Positions 32,145 to 40,796 of a DNA stretch of 64,000 bases are shown here, one piece after another. Both the position numbers and the translations under genes were made by a program. How positions within the stretch are numbered: position 1 is the stretch's first letter; every line of letters starts with the position of its first letter. This stretch comes from an uncultured Armatimonadota bacterium (GTDB lineage Bacteria; Armatimonadota; Fimbriimonadia; Fimbriimonadales; Fimbriimonadaceae): assembly GCA_903833215.1 (NCBI GenBank), contig CAILEM010000072.1, positions 1 through 64,000 on the forward strand. The letters are read 5' to 3'. A model generated the notes under the pieces. That model had not been told where the DNA came from, searched no databases, and was given only the letters and a program-made list of their open reading frames with translations.

Positions 32145-34364
32145 TTAGCGCTTGCGGCGGTATCCCGGACCAATCACGCGTTCGAATAACCCGAAGATGC
32201 GTCGGTACTCATCCGTCCAGCTTGCCGGCAAGTTAAAGGCATGATCCTCCACCGGATAGGGCGCGACAGACCATCCTGTTTTGCCTAATTCTATCAGCCG
32301 CTCGATCAGTCGCACCGAATCCTGAAAAGTCACGTTCGTGTCGACCATTCCGTGGCAAATCAGCAATTCTCCCTTCAGCCCCTCGGCATGATAGATTGGC
32401 GAACTGAACCGATAAGCTTCTTTGTCGTCTTGCGGCAAGTTAAGAATGTCTGAGGTGTAGCCGTGATTGTAGTTTGCCCAATCACTAACGGGCCGCAAAG
32501 CGGCACCGGCGGCAAAGACATCGGGAGTGGTGAACATCGCCATGAGGGTGATAAAGCCGCCGTAGCTTCCGCCGTAGATCCCGATTCGGTTCTTGTCGAC
32601 TCCCAAGTTTTTGATGAGCCAGTTCGCGCCATCAACTTGATCATCAAGGTCTTTTCCGCCCATGCGTCGATAGATCGCCGTTCTCCACGCCTTCCCGTAA
32701 CCAGCTGAGCCACGGAAATCGATATCGAGAACGGCGTACCCCTTGTCGGCAAGCAAGTGGTGGAACATGTACTCGCGATAGTAATGGCTCCATCCGTCAT
32801 ATACGTTCTGCAGGTATCCGGCGCCGTGGACAAAGATGACGGCGGGCCCGCCTCGATGCCAGTGCGCGGGCTTATAGAGCCGGGCGGGAACAGGCGTGCC
32901 GTCACGTCCGGGGATCATAATCACGGTCGGGTCGACCCATGGATAGGACAGCCACTCTTCAGTCGGCGTCTGCGTCACCTGAACACCATTCACGAAAAGT
33001 TCCGCTGGCCGATTTGGTTTGGATCGAACCACCGCCACATCGACGCCGTTTGGCGCAATTGCGAAGGTCGCGTCCTCGTCGGCCGAGTAATCAGCAAGCT
33101 TCACCCTTGGGCCACCATCGAAAGGAACAGCGTCGATATGCCGCTTGAATGAGCTTCCTTCCGATGAAACGAAGATGAACCGCTTTCGCTCAACATCTTG
33201 GGTTACGTGTGAAACTTCGAACGGACCGTCGGTAAGATTTTTGACATCACCAGTGGCGGGATCGACCGTCATCAAGTTGGCAAAGCCTGTCTTTTCAGAT
33301 TCGAAATAGACGCGCGAGCTATCTGGAAGCCATCCCTGCATAGACCGAGCAGGGCCGCCGATCCAAGCATCATCGTGTTCGTTCCAAAGCACGCTGGTTT
33401 TGTCGGTGGCCGGATCAAAACCGACAAGCCAGGCATCCTTGTGGTCCTCAGATTCGGCCCAAGTCACTGCATGTTTACCATCGGGTGCCCAACGCAGAAT
33501 TGGAACACGTCCGGCTCTTGGACATGCGATCTCGATCTTCTTCCCCGTTTTGACGTTAACAATGAGAAGATGATTGCGCGTTTGGGCCTCACCGACCTTT
33601 CCGTAACCCTCAATCATTTCGGGATACCCACTTCGTGTAACATAGTTCGGCACGTCGCTCGGCTTTCCAGCCACGGCTGGTTGTGTAATTCTGAGCACGA
33701 CGTGCGACCCACTAGGTGAAACGCCATAGCTACGTAACCGGGAGGCACTCCCACCACGTCTTGAACCTCCGCCAGGCTGAGAGCGCCCCGAAGGTGGATA
33801 GGTCTTGAAGAGTTCCGCCTCCTCTTTGGCCAAGGCCGCTTCGGCGGCAGTATCGACGATCTGGCCTTCTTCTTCCGGCTTGATGTCGGTGAGTTGCTCA
33901 ATTTTGCCGTCGGCCACGGTGGCTTTGAAGAGGTTTCCGTCGTGAACGTAAATTGCAGCGTCACCTCCAAGTGCCAACTCCACGTTCTCTTTGGCGTCCG
34001 TCGTGTGGGTCACCTGGATTGGCCTTTTGGATTTTGGGTCCCGAATGAAGATGTCGCTCTTTTCAATGTAAGCGGTCTTCCCTGTTGAAGTGAGACTTGG
34101 AAAGGAATACGGCTTCTCCGCAAACGGTCGCGTTCCTTCCAGTGCCAATCCGGTCCCGTCCCGCTTGACGATGTACGCCTTCGCTGATGGATCTGCCGAC
34201 CCATCCGCTTTAGCCCACGAGAATCGAAGCTCGGAACCATCGGCTGACCAGCGCAATCCGTTGGGAGCGTGTCCAACCAGGGCGGGTCCGCGCATGATGG
34301 ACTCGATCGTCAGGGGAAATTTCGCCGTCTTAGGTCCAATCAGCAGCAGCAGAGGAAGGAGCAT
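32145..34364 (-). CDS. S9 family prolyl oligopeptidase-like peptidase, secreted
   Basis: Exported serine peptidase (739 aa). An N-terminal signal (MLLPLLLLIGPKTA) is followed by a TolB-like beta-propeller (~30-470) and a C-terminal alpha/beta-hydrolase domain of the DPP IV/acylaminoacyl peptidase type. The triad is visible: Ser in GIYGGSYGGFITLMAMF, Asp in CHGMVDTNVTFQ and His in VEDHAFNLPASW. It releases short peptides or acyl amino acids. Start taken at ATG 34364, because the 12 residues encoded further upstream spoil the signal peptide. Divergent from the S15-type hydrolase gene across 46 bases, suggesting shared peptide-use control. Confidence 0.9.
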   Translation of the reverse strand: MLLPLLLLIGPKTAKFPLTIESIMRGPALVGHAPNGLRWSADGSELRFSWAKADGSADPSAKAYIVKRDGTGLALEGTRPFAEKPYSFPSLTSTGKTAYIEKSDIFIRDPKSKRPIQVTHTTDAKENVELALGGDAAIYVHDGNLFKATVADGKIEQLTDIKPEEEGQIVDTAAEAALAKEEAELFKTYPPSGRSQPGGGSRRGGSASRLRSYGVSPSGSHVVLRITQPAVAGKPSDVPNYVTRSGYPEMIEGYGKVGEAQTRNHLLIVNVKTGKKIEIACPRAGRVPILRWAPDGKHAVTWAESEDHKDAWLVGFDPATDKTSVLWNEHDDAWIGGPARSMQGWLPDSSRVYFESEKTGFANLMTVDPATGDVKNLTDGPFEVSHVTQDVERKRFIFVSSEGSSFKRHIDAVPFDGGPRVKLADYSADEDATFAIAPNGVDVAVVRSKPNRPAELFVNGVQVTQTPTEEWLSYPWVDPTVIMIPGRDGTPVPARLYKPAHWHRGGPAVIFVHGAGYLQNVYDGWSHYYREYMFHHLLADKGYAVLDIDFRGSAGYGKAWRTAIYRRMGGKDLDDQVDGANWLIKNLGVDKNRIGIYGGSYGGFITLMAMFTTPDVFAAGAALRPVSDWANYNHGYTSDILNLPQDDKEAYRFSSPIYHAEGLKGELLICHGMVDTNVTFQDSVRLIERLIELGKTGWSVAPYPVEDHAFNLPASWTDEYRRIFGLFERVIGPGYRRKR

Positions 34365-34410
34365 CTTGACACGATACTCGGACCATCCACTCAAGAGCAA
34401 ACCTGGCGGT

Positions 34411-36333
34411 ATGCTCGAAATCTTGAAAAGCGTGAAGTTCTCCAGCCTCAGTGTTCCCCGCTCCTTGCTTTTGGGGCTCGCCGTTCTTTCCTGTCTGTGT
34501 CACGTTTCGCCTGCGCGGGCAAATACTGACCTAAAACAGGCGCGTGAGCAAGATCGGTATTTGAAGGCGGAGTACGACGTACCAATGCGCGACGGGGTCA
34601 AGTTACACGTCGTCGTGTATTCGCCGAAGTTGGTTTCGGGCAAACACCCGATTTTGATGGAGCGAACGCCGTACAGCGCCGGACCTTACGGGCCAACGCA
34701 GTATGCGGGGTTCGGAGGAAGCCCAAAGTTCCAGACGAGCGGCTACATCTTCGCCTATGCGGATGTCCGCGGGCAGTATCTCAGTGAAGGACAATTCGTC
34801 AACGTCCGCCCCCAGCTGAAGCCGGGCGAAAAAGGGATCGATGAAAGCACCGACACCTACGACACCGTCGACTTCCTGGTGAAGCACGTTGCCAACAACA
34901 ATGGCAACGTGGGTTTGATTGGAATTTCCTATCCCGGTTTCTATGCGGCGGCGGGCGCGATCAATACCCATCCCGCGATCAAGGCAGTGTCACCGCAGGC
35001 GCCGGTAAACAACTGGTTCATCGGCGACGACGTTCATCACAACGGTGCGTTTTTCATCCAAGACAACTTCAACTTCTCGCTAGGCTTTGATAACCCAAGG
35101 ACCGGGCCTGAAAAGTCGCACGACGGAATTAACATCAACCGCGAGCAGAAGAGCGACTATAAGTTCTTTTTGGATGCAGGCACTGCATACGGCCTTGAGC
35201 GGATCTACCTCAAGGGTGCGATTCCCTATTGGAATGAACTGATTGAGCATCCCAACTACGACCAATATTGGAAAGATCGTGCGATCCAAGATCAATTCAA
35301 AAATGTTCACTGTGCGGTCTTGACAGTCGGTGGGCTGTTTGACGCGGAAGATATGTGGGGCGCACTCAACTTGTATCATGCCTCGGGCAAGAACAACCCC
35401 GGCATCCCAAATTTCTTGTGCATGGGCCCTTGGTTTCATGGCATGTGGGCAGGAAGGGACGCGACTACTTTCGGCGATTTGAACTTTGGCATGAACACGA
35501 GCCGATGGTTCCAAGAGAATATCGAGTTCCCTTTCTTCGACCACTTCCTGCGTGATGCAAGCCAAGCCTTGGACCTACCCAAAGCGACGATTTTCCTTAC
35601 TGGCGCGAACAAGTGGCTGCAGTTTGCCGAATGGCCACCCAAGGGGCTGAACCCAATCAAGCTGTTTCTGGGGGAAGGAAAAACCCTTCAAGCGGTAAAG
35701 CCAAAGACGGCAGGGGCCGACTCGTATGAGAACGACCCAGCGAACCCAACGCCATATCTGGCCGACTACAAGACGAGTACCGAGCGCACGACCACTTACA
35801 TGATCGATGACCAGCGATGGGCAGAGGCTCGGTCAGACGTTCTGACCTACAAAGGCGATGTGCTCGACAAAGACCTTACCGTTGCTGGCCAAATTGATGT
35901 TGACTTCTGGATGACAACGAACGGCACCGACGCCGACTTGGTTGTGAAAGTGATTGATGTTTGGCCTTCAGACTCCACGCAACTGACAAAGTCAGGTCAG
36001 AGCATGGCGAACTACGAGCAGGAGCTACGTGCCGACATCATGCGCTGCCGATTCCGCGATTCGTTGGAGACACCCAAGCCGATCGTGCCCGGCCAGCCGA
36101 CGCGCGTCCACTTTAAGCTCAACGAAGTGATGCACCGATTCTTGAAAGGTCATCGGATCATGGTTCAGGTCCAAAGCAACTGGTTCCCACTCGTCGATCG
36201 AAACCCCAACAACTTCGTGGATACCTATCGAGCCAAGCAATCGGATTTCCAGAAAGCCACGATCTCGATCCTTCACGATCCAGCCCATGCGTCCAGCCTC
36301 ACCTTCGGTGAATTCAAAGGCGATAGCGACTAA
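34411..36333 (+). CDS. CocE/NonD (X-Pro dipeptidyl-peptidase S15) family hydrolase, secreted
   Basis: Exported hydrolase of 640 aa. The reading frame is open from 34090, but the part before ATG 34411 is antisense to the peptidase gene; from this ATG a signal peptide (LLLGLAVLSCLCHVSPARA) follows. The alpha/beta-hydrolase core has DVPMRDGVKLHVVVYSPK, MERTPY, the nucleophile elbow GISYPGFYAAAG and the partner motif VGGLFDAEDMWGAL with the acidic residue. The C-terminal jelly roll (~430-640) is the X-Pro dipeptidyl-peptidase/CocE C-domain. Members hydrolyse esters, acylated antibiotics or X-Pro peptides; the substrate here is not known. Confidence 0.88.
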   Translation: MLEILKSVKFSSLSVPRSLLLGLAVLSCLCHVSPARANTDLKQAREQDRYLKAEYDVPMRDGVKLHVVVYSPKLVSGKHPILMERTPYSAGPYGPTQYAGFGGSPKFQTSGYIFAYADVRGQYLSEGQFVNVRPQLKPGEKGIDESTDTYDTVDFLVKHVANNNGNVGLIGISYPGFYAAAGAINTHPAIKAVSPQAPVNNWFIGDDVHHNGAFFIQDNFNFSLGFDNPRTGPEKSHDGININREQKSDYKFFLDAGTAYGLERIYLKGAIPYWNELIEHPNYDQYWKDRAIQDQFKNVHCAVLTVGGLFDAEDMWGALNLYHASGKNNPGIPNFLCMGPWFHGMWAGRDATTFGDLNFGMNTSRWFQENIEFPFFDHFLRDASQALDLPKATIFLTGANKWLQFAEWPPKGLNPIKLFLGEGKTLQAVKPKTAGADSYENDPANPTPYLADYKTSTERTTTYMIDDQRWAEARSDVLTYKGDVLDKDLTVAGQIDVDFWMTTNGTDADLVVKVIDVWPSDSTQLTKSGQSMANYEQELRADIMRCRFRDSLETPKPIVPGQPTRVHFKLNEVMHRFLKGHRIMVQVQSNWFPLVDRNPNNFVDTYRAKQSDFQKATISILHDPAHASSLTFGEFKGDSD

Positions 36334-36471
36334 GAGAGCTCTCACATACGTGCTCGCTGGCCTGGGAAACAGACGCCTAAGGTGTGGACGCTGACGTCGA
36401 TTTGGACCGCTCACCCCGGTCCTGTTCCATATCTTGAGATGCCACCTGGAACTTTTGGAAGTAGAGATAAC

Positions 36472-37020
36472 CTAATCCCCATGAAGCATCGCATGAAGCT
36501 TCAGAATTGTATTCCAGTTTCTGGCGGTGCCGTTCGCAGTGAGTTTGTTCCACCCCGGTGTCCGGCCAATGGTTGATGTCCCGATGCCATTGGGGTAGGT
36601 GACGTACAGGTGCTTTGAACCGGCACGAATCTCCTCTGGTCCCATGATTGCCCCTTGAACACGATCTACGTCGTACGCCAAAGGCATCTCATTCAAGAAG
36701 TGAACAACCAGATGGCTAGGGTCAGCCAGAGCCATGGGCGTGAAGGGATTGAACTCGATCACTTCCGTCCATTCTTCGGCAGTCCGGACAAAGAAGGCGA
36801 CATCTAGCCCAAGTCGTGCTTGGCACTCCGCCTGTAATTGAATTTCGAGATCTCGGCAACTTGAAGCATAGCCTATGAAGGCGACATTTCCACTCTGCAA
36901 GAGCGTCTTGGCATCGCAATAACCCAACTCGGAAAATACTCGAGCTAATTCGGCCATCTTGACCTTGTTGCATCCCCCAACATTGATCCCTCTTAGGAGC
37001 GCTACGTGTGTTTTCACCAA
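36472..37020 (-). CDS. DUF1697 family protein
   Basis: A 182-aa protein of family DUF1697. Hallmarks are HVALLRGINVGGCNKVKMAE at the start, KTLLQSGNVAF, and GWNKLTANGTARNWNTILKL at the end. The fold is ferredoxin-like pairs, and function is undetermined. It stands alone between the S15 hydrolase and the pseudopilin gene. Confidence 0.88.
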   Translation of the reverse strand: MVKTHVALLRGINVGGCNKVKMAELARVFSELGYCDAKTLLQSGNVAFIGYASSCRDLEIQLQAECQARLGLDVAFFVRTAEEWTEVIEFNPFTPMALADPSHLVVHFLNEMPLAYDVDRVQGAIMGPEEIRAGSKHLYVTYPNGIGTSTIGRTPGWNKLTANGTARNWNTILKLHAMLHGD

Positions 37021-37046
37021 CTTATTTTAACGGCTGGAGAAGAAAC

Positions 37047-37101
37047 AAAAAGACCGAGCGCGAACTGGAGAGGAGAGGGTCCCCGTTGTCCGCGCTCGGT
37101 C
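37047..37101 (-). terminator. Intrinsic terminator of the pseudopilin gene
   Basis: On the minus strand GACCGAGCGCG (37101-37091) pairs perfectly with CGCGCTCGGTC (37062-37052) over 11 bp around a 28-base loop, followed by TTTTTGTTTC. It lies 33 bases after the pilin stop codon. Confidence 0.8.
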
Positions 37102-37133
37102 AATGATTTGTCGGTTGGCTGTCTAGCTAGATC

Positions 37134-37502
37134 TTAGAGAACGAGCGAGAAGGTAGCTGGAGTCCAAGTTCCGCAGGCTGTACCAGCGCTGGCAGAAACA
37201 GTAGCTGTTGTGCCGGAAGCTGTGATCGAGTAGCCCGTGGTGGTACCTGTGCAAGGGTTGGATGGCAAGGAGCCGCCCATGTCTGTTGCATAGTTAGCAA
37301 GTGTCGTGTCGTATGCGTTAGCTGTGATAGCCTTGCCCTGAACTGCAGTTGCGAGTGCTCGAGCGTTGGTGTTGGCTGCGCCCTGTCGGCTGGCGTTAAC
37401 CGAGCTGAGGTACGAAGGAAGAGCGATGGCAGTCAGGATGCCGAGAATGAGAACGACGACGAGAAGCTCGATGAGCGTGAAACCTTTGCGATTCTTAACC
37501 AT
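37134..37502 (-). CDS. Type IV pilin-like pseudopilin
   Basis: Prepilin of 122 aa. The leader MVKNRKG is cut before F8 of the canonical FTLIELLVVVLILGILTAIA segment, with the invariant Glu at position +5 of the mature protein. The hydrophobic helix is followed by a short globular, Thr/Ser/Ala-rich head with two cysteines (NPCTG and TACGT) that may form a C-terminal disulfide loop, as in PilA pilins. AAGGA precedes the ATG. No assembly genes are nearby, so it must use a pilus or type II secretion machine encoded elsewhere. It has its own strong terminator, suggesting high expression of a single gene. Confidence 0.9.
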   Translation of the reverse strand: MVKNRKGFTLIELLVVVLILGILTAIALPSYLSSVNASRQGAANTNARALATAVQGKAITANAYDTTLANYATDMGGSLPSNPCTGTTTGYSITASGTTATVSASAGTACGTWTPATFSLVL

Positions 37503-37682
37503 TTTGTTTTTCCTTTGAGACCAACCGATCAGGCTTGTCTGATGAGTAATAGTTTGTGACGAAAGAAGATTCTCCTCAAGTCGCTATTAAGAGGTCATCG
37601 GTTGCAGGTAGCACAATTCCAACAGGTAATAATGCTAGGCATGCGGGAATTAACTCCCGGTTAGGCTCCACAATAAAGGCGA

Positions 37683-38474
37683 ATGAATCCAAGCATCACC
37701 CAATCGCTGCTTATGGCGAAGCACCTTCGAAATCGACAGCCAGACAATCCTGCGTGGACACTCGCTCTCGATAGGTACTTCCTCTCTGCTGCCTACGAAA
37801 AGCCCGAGGGCGACCCGTTGTTTGCTGGACCGGATGATCTGCCTTACTATGCGTTCCGTTCAGCGAGAAGCTATGACGTTGAACAAATTCCCCTGCAAGA
37901 GGCCATGGATAACGCTTTGCATTGGGCTACGGGTGGAGCGGTGTACCCAGGCGGAGGCGTGCAAGAGTGGATCTATTCGCCCGGCGACCTGGTGTCTTTG
38001 GTCACTTGTGGCACGTCAGTTTTCCAATGGCAAGGCTTTTGGGGATTGGATCCAGTTTTGGCAGACTATCAAGACGGCGGAGGCGTTTCCGTTGGGCGTC
38101 CGAGCCCAGAATTCATGTCGCCATTGGCGGCAAGGTGTCTTGAGAGCATTTTGAGAAGGATTTATCGAGCTGAAGACGGACTCAAGGACAAAGTCCCCTC
38201 GGTTGCTGTACTACGACCCAACGCTCGCACAAAGCCCGAGCAGGCCAGCGAGCTCCTAATCAATGCCTATGTATCCGACTTTGCTTCACGCGAACGCGCT
38301 GAAGGATTCCAGACATTCGTACGTCGGTTCCTCCCTAGCCACCTCGCTCGACGGTTGATCACATTCGACACGCAACTCGTTCCTGAAGAGAACTTCGCGT
38401 CGCTTGCCGATCTTGCAACTGAAGCTGGCCTGCAACTCGTCCCCGAAGTGGAGACGCAAGCACAAAGCGGCTAG
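37683..38474 (+). CDS. Uncharacterised protein
   Basis: A 263-aa soluble protein, not recognised. It starts MNPSITQSLLMAKHLRNRQ after a plausible AAAGGCGA ribosome site. The middle has a Gly/Trp-rich stretch (GGAVYPGGGVQEWIYSPGD and FQWQGFWGLDPVLAD), and the C-terminal third is helical with FRR/FLPSHLARRLITFD. There is no signal peptide or membrane helix. Codon use is like its neighbours, so it is very likely real. It converges on trhO with 1 base between the stops. Confidence 0.7.
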   Translation: MNPSITQSLLMAKHLRNRQPDNPAWTLALDRYFLSAAYEKPEGDPLFAGPDDLPYYAFRSARSYDVEQIPLQEAMDNALHWATGGAVYPGGGVQEWIYSPGDLVSLVTCGTSVFQWQGFWGLDPVLADYQDGGGVSVGRPSPEFMSPLAARCLESILRRIYRAEDGLKDKVPSVAVLRPNARTKPEQASELLINAYVSDFASRERAEGFQTFVRRFLPSHLARRLITFDTQLVPEENFASLADLATEAGLQLVPEVETQAQSG

Positions 38475-38475
38475 A

Positions 38476-39372
38476 TTAGGCTTTCTTGGGACCGTGGCGT
38501 TGCCAAAGGTCCCGACAGGCCTTGCTGCAAACCGGTCCCCAAGTAGGGTCGCATGTCGCACAGACGAAATACTCTGCATCACAGCGATCACAGACGTTCT
38601 TTGTCTCCGCGGTTAATCCACAGCCGGGGCAAATTCCAAAACGGGTTGATGGCTTGAGATTGTGGTCGACAGCGACTCGCTCATCGAATACAAAGCACTC
38701 GCCTTCGTAGTAGCCCTCCGGATATTCCGCTAAGTAACCCAGAATGCCATCGCGAAGCTGATAAACATTCTCGTGGCCCCTCGTTCTCATCTCCAGAATG
38801 GCCTTCTCGCAACGAATACCACCCGTGCAATAGATATAGACAGGCACGCCTTCTGGAATTTCGGTCTTCTCGAGATACTCGCCCCATTGGGAGAAATTTT
38901 GGATTTCCGGGTCAATGGCACCCTTGAACTTCCCTACCATAGTCTCGTATTTATTCCGAGTATCGATCACTAATTTGGGCTCGGACGAGGCCATTGCATC
39001 ATGCCACTGCTTCGGCGTCAGGTGATGGTCTTGGGTCGTTTCGGGCACCAAATCTCTTCGCTTCAATCCGACAATTTCAGCGCGCAGTTGAACTCTAACA
39101 CGATGGAAAGGAGGCTTTTCGGAAGTAGAGTCCTTGAACGTGATGTCCGTGGCGTTCATCAGAGACCATACGTATTGCTTGAACTTCTCAATGGCTGGCT
39201 GATCCCCGGCTACGGTTCCGTTGATACCCTCTTCCGCAAATAGCACCAGACCCAGAACGCCATTCTTGGTCATGAATTCATGCATCTCTGCCTGTAACGT
39301 CGAGAGCTTATCTGCCTCGATGTGAATGAAGCGATAGAAGCAAGTTACGTACCAAACTGAAGCGGCGACCAC
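38476..39372 (-). CDS. trhO: tRNA uridine-34 hydroxylase, rhodanese family
   Basis: Oxygen-dependent tRNA U34 hydroxylase (YceA/TrhO; 298 aa), an early step toward 5-oxyacetyl- or methoxy-uridine in the wobble base. N-terminal ferredoxin-like domain (FYRFIHIEADKLSTLQAEMH and FAEEGINGTVAG) and rhodanese domain with C182 in YCTGGIRCEKA. The C-terminal 60 residues carry paired cysteines (CPGCGL, CDRCDAEYFVCATC), which is usual for the longer TrhO proteins and may bind zinc. The start is GTG at 39372, with AGGAGG 12 bases upstream, a longer spacing than normal. Confidence 0.92.
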   Translation of the reverse strand: MVAASVWYVTCFYRFIHIEADKLSTLQAEMHEFMTKNGVLGLVLFAEEGINGTVAGDQPAIEKFKQYVWSLMNATDITFKDSTSEKPPFHRVRVQLRAEIVGLKRRDLVPETTQDHHLTPKQWHDAMASSEPKLVIDTRNKYETMVGKFKGAIDPEIQNFSQWGEYLEKTEIPEGVPVYIYCTGGIRCEKAILEMRTRGHENVYQLRDGILGYLAEYPEGYYEGECFVFDERVAVDHNLKPSTRFGICPGCGLTAETKNVCDRCDAEYFVCATCDPTWGPVCSKACRDLWQRHGPKKA

Positions 39373-39448
39373 AACAAGAAGGTACCTCCTAGAAGCCTAA
39401 TGTGAGATATTGAAGCTAACCGAAGGCGCAACTGGATACTATTTCGAA

Positions 39449-39961
39449 ATGAGTTCCGAATTGCAGCAACAACTTGAATCCATGACTCTCGGGCAGTGGC
39501 AAGCGCGATTGATTGTAAAATCCGCCAAGATCCTCGCAACATTCGTGGAGTCGACTGACCCAGAACGCCTCAAATGGCGACCCTCCATTGGTGATGAGTC
39601 GAGCACGCGCTCGGTGCTTGAGCAAGTTGGAGAGTGCATCTTTGCCAATATTCGGTTTCGACACATCTTCTTGGGACAGGAACCGCCTGCACCGCCTGAG
39701 GAATGGGACACCTTTGCTTCGGCTGAAGACGCTAAATTACAGCTTATCGAGTCGGCCACCGAACTCGCCGCTATTGTGGCGACCCTGGATTCGGCATCTT
39801 TGGCGAAGGAATACAAAACTCACCGTGGGCTCATGCCAGGTGCTCTTGCCATGCAATTCCCCGTCCGTAACATGACCTATCACATGGGTCAGATCAACAT
39901 GATCCAGCTCCTGTACGGTGATAGTAATTTTCACATTACGGACGAATTTGTAACCTTCTAG
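39449..39961 (+). CDS. DinB-like four-helix protein
   Basis: A DinB-fold protein (170 aa from ATG 39449; frame open from TTG 39410). Helices include TRSVLEQVGECIFANIRFRH and, late, VRNMTYHMGQINMIQLLYGD, where the final histidine of the fold is kept. The first metal histidine is replaced in the VLEQVGE helix, where most DinB members have H, so metal binding may be altered. Function unknown. It converges on msrA with an 8-bp hairpin between them. Confidence 0.7.
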   Translation: MSSELQQQLESMTLGQWQARLIVKSAKILATFVESTDPERLKWRPSIGDESSTRSVLEQVGECIFANIRFRHIFLGQEPPAPPEEWDTFASAEDAKLQLIESATELAAIVATLDSASLAKEYKTHRGLMPGALAMQFPVRNMTYHMGQINMIQLLYGDSNFHITDEFVTF

Positions 39962-39970
39962 AGATCGGCA

Positions 39971-39994
39971 GATGCCCCATTGCAGAGGGGCATC
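39971..39994. terminator. Bidirectional terminator between DinB and msrA genes
   Basis: GATGCCCC (39971-39978) and GGGGCATC (39987-39994) form a perfect 8-bp GC-rich stem with an 8-base loop, placed between convergent stop codons. A long T run is absent. Confidence 0.6.
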
Positions 39995-40000
39995 ATCACT

Positions 40001-40651
40001 TTATGAACCGTGTCCGATTGGGCAGAAGTGGGTGCCGTGCTTTTCGTCGTATTGCTGGTGATAGTCTTCGGCAATGAAGAACGGTTGTGCCATTCGGATT
40101 TCGGTGACGATTTTGTGCTTTAGTTTGCTCTGAGCGACGACCCTTGATGCTTTGGCAGCTTTGAATTGCTCAGGTGAATAGCACCAAATGCTGGATCGAT
40201 AGTTGTCGCCAAAATCAGGCCCCTGGCTATTCAAGGTCGTGGGGTCGTGGTTCTCCCAGAAGACGGTGAGTAGCTTCTGATAGGAGACTTTGGCGGGGTC
40301 GAATTCTACCAAAACGGTCTCCGCATGTCCCGTCGTGTGGGTGCAGACTTGCTCGTAGGTTGGGTAACTCACCGACCCACCCGTATAGCCAACCGCAGTT
40401 GCTACGACCCCAGGAACCTGTCGGAAAATGTCTTCCGTTCCCCAGAAGCAGCCACCACTGAAACTCGCAATCTGATCGTTTCCTTTTGGTTTGAGTTTGC
40501 CGAGCCCAACTTTAGAAATGTTGCCTGGATCGGTTCCGACCTTCACTCCGGAAGTTGGAGGCTGAGGCGTTGCAACCGACATGGCACACCCCATTGCTAA
40601 CAGCACCGAACCAAGCCCAATCACCGCTACTGCAAATGTTCTTCTCTTCAT
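40001..40651 (-). CDS. msrA: Peptide-methionine (S)-S-oxide reductase, lipoprotein
   Basis: MsrA repairs methionine sulfoxide in proteins using thioredoxin-type reductant. The catalytic Cys is C68 in FSGGCFWG, followed by TAVGYTGG and the partner residues in SYPTYEQVCTHTTGHAE and VEFDPAKVSY. A C-terminal Cys in GTHFCPIGHG can be the resolving cysteine. The first 22 residues form a lipoprotein signal (LLAMGC), so the enzyme is predicted to work outside the cytoplasm. No msrB is adjacent. Confidence 0.92.
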   Translation of the reverse strand: MKRRTFAVAVIGLGSVLLAMGCAMSVATPQPPTSGVKVGTDPGNISKVGLGKLKPKGNDQIASFSGGCFWGTEDIFRQVPGVVATAVGYTGGSVSYPTYEQVCTHTTGHAETVLVEFDPAKVSYQKLLTVFWENHDPTTLNSQGPDFGDNYRSSIWCYSPEQFKAAKASRVVAQSKLKHKIVTEIRMAQPFFIAEDYHQQYDEKHGTHFCPIGHGS

Positions 40652-40796
40652 GGTTATGTTCCCTTTATATACGATCCTGGCAACGCATTCAATCCATCTG
40701 GAACAGAAATGATTGCCTTGAAGTCAGACCTACGTCTTCCTAAGACCTGGACTTCGATTTTAGTTCCGGCTTCCAATTACGAAAGGTCAACAAAAA

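Noticed and set aside
34090-34410. Extension of the CocE-type gene by 107 codons
   Set aside because: This part is antisense to the S9 peptidase coding region; the signal peptide starts at the ATG at 34411.
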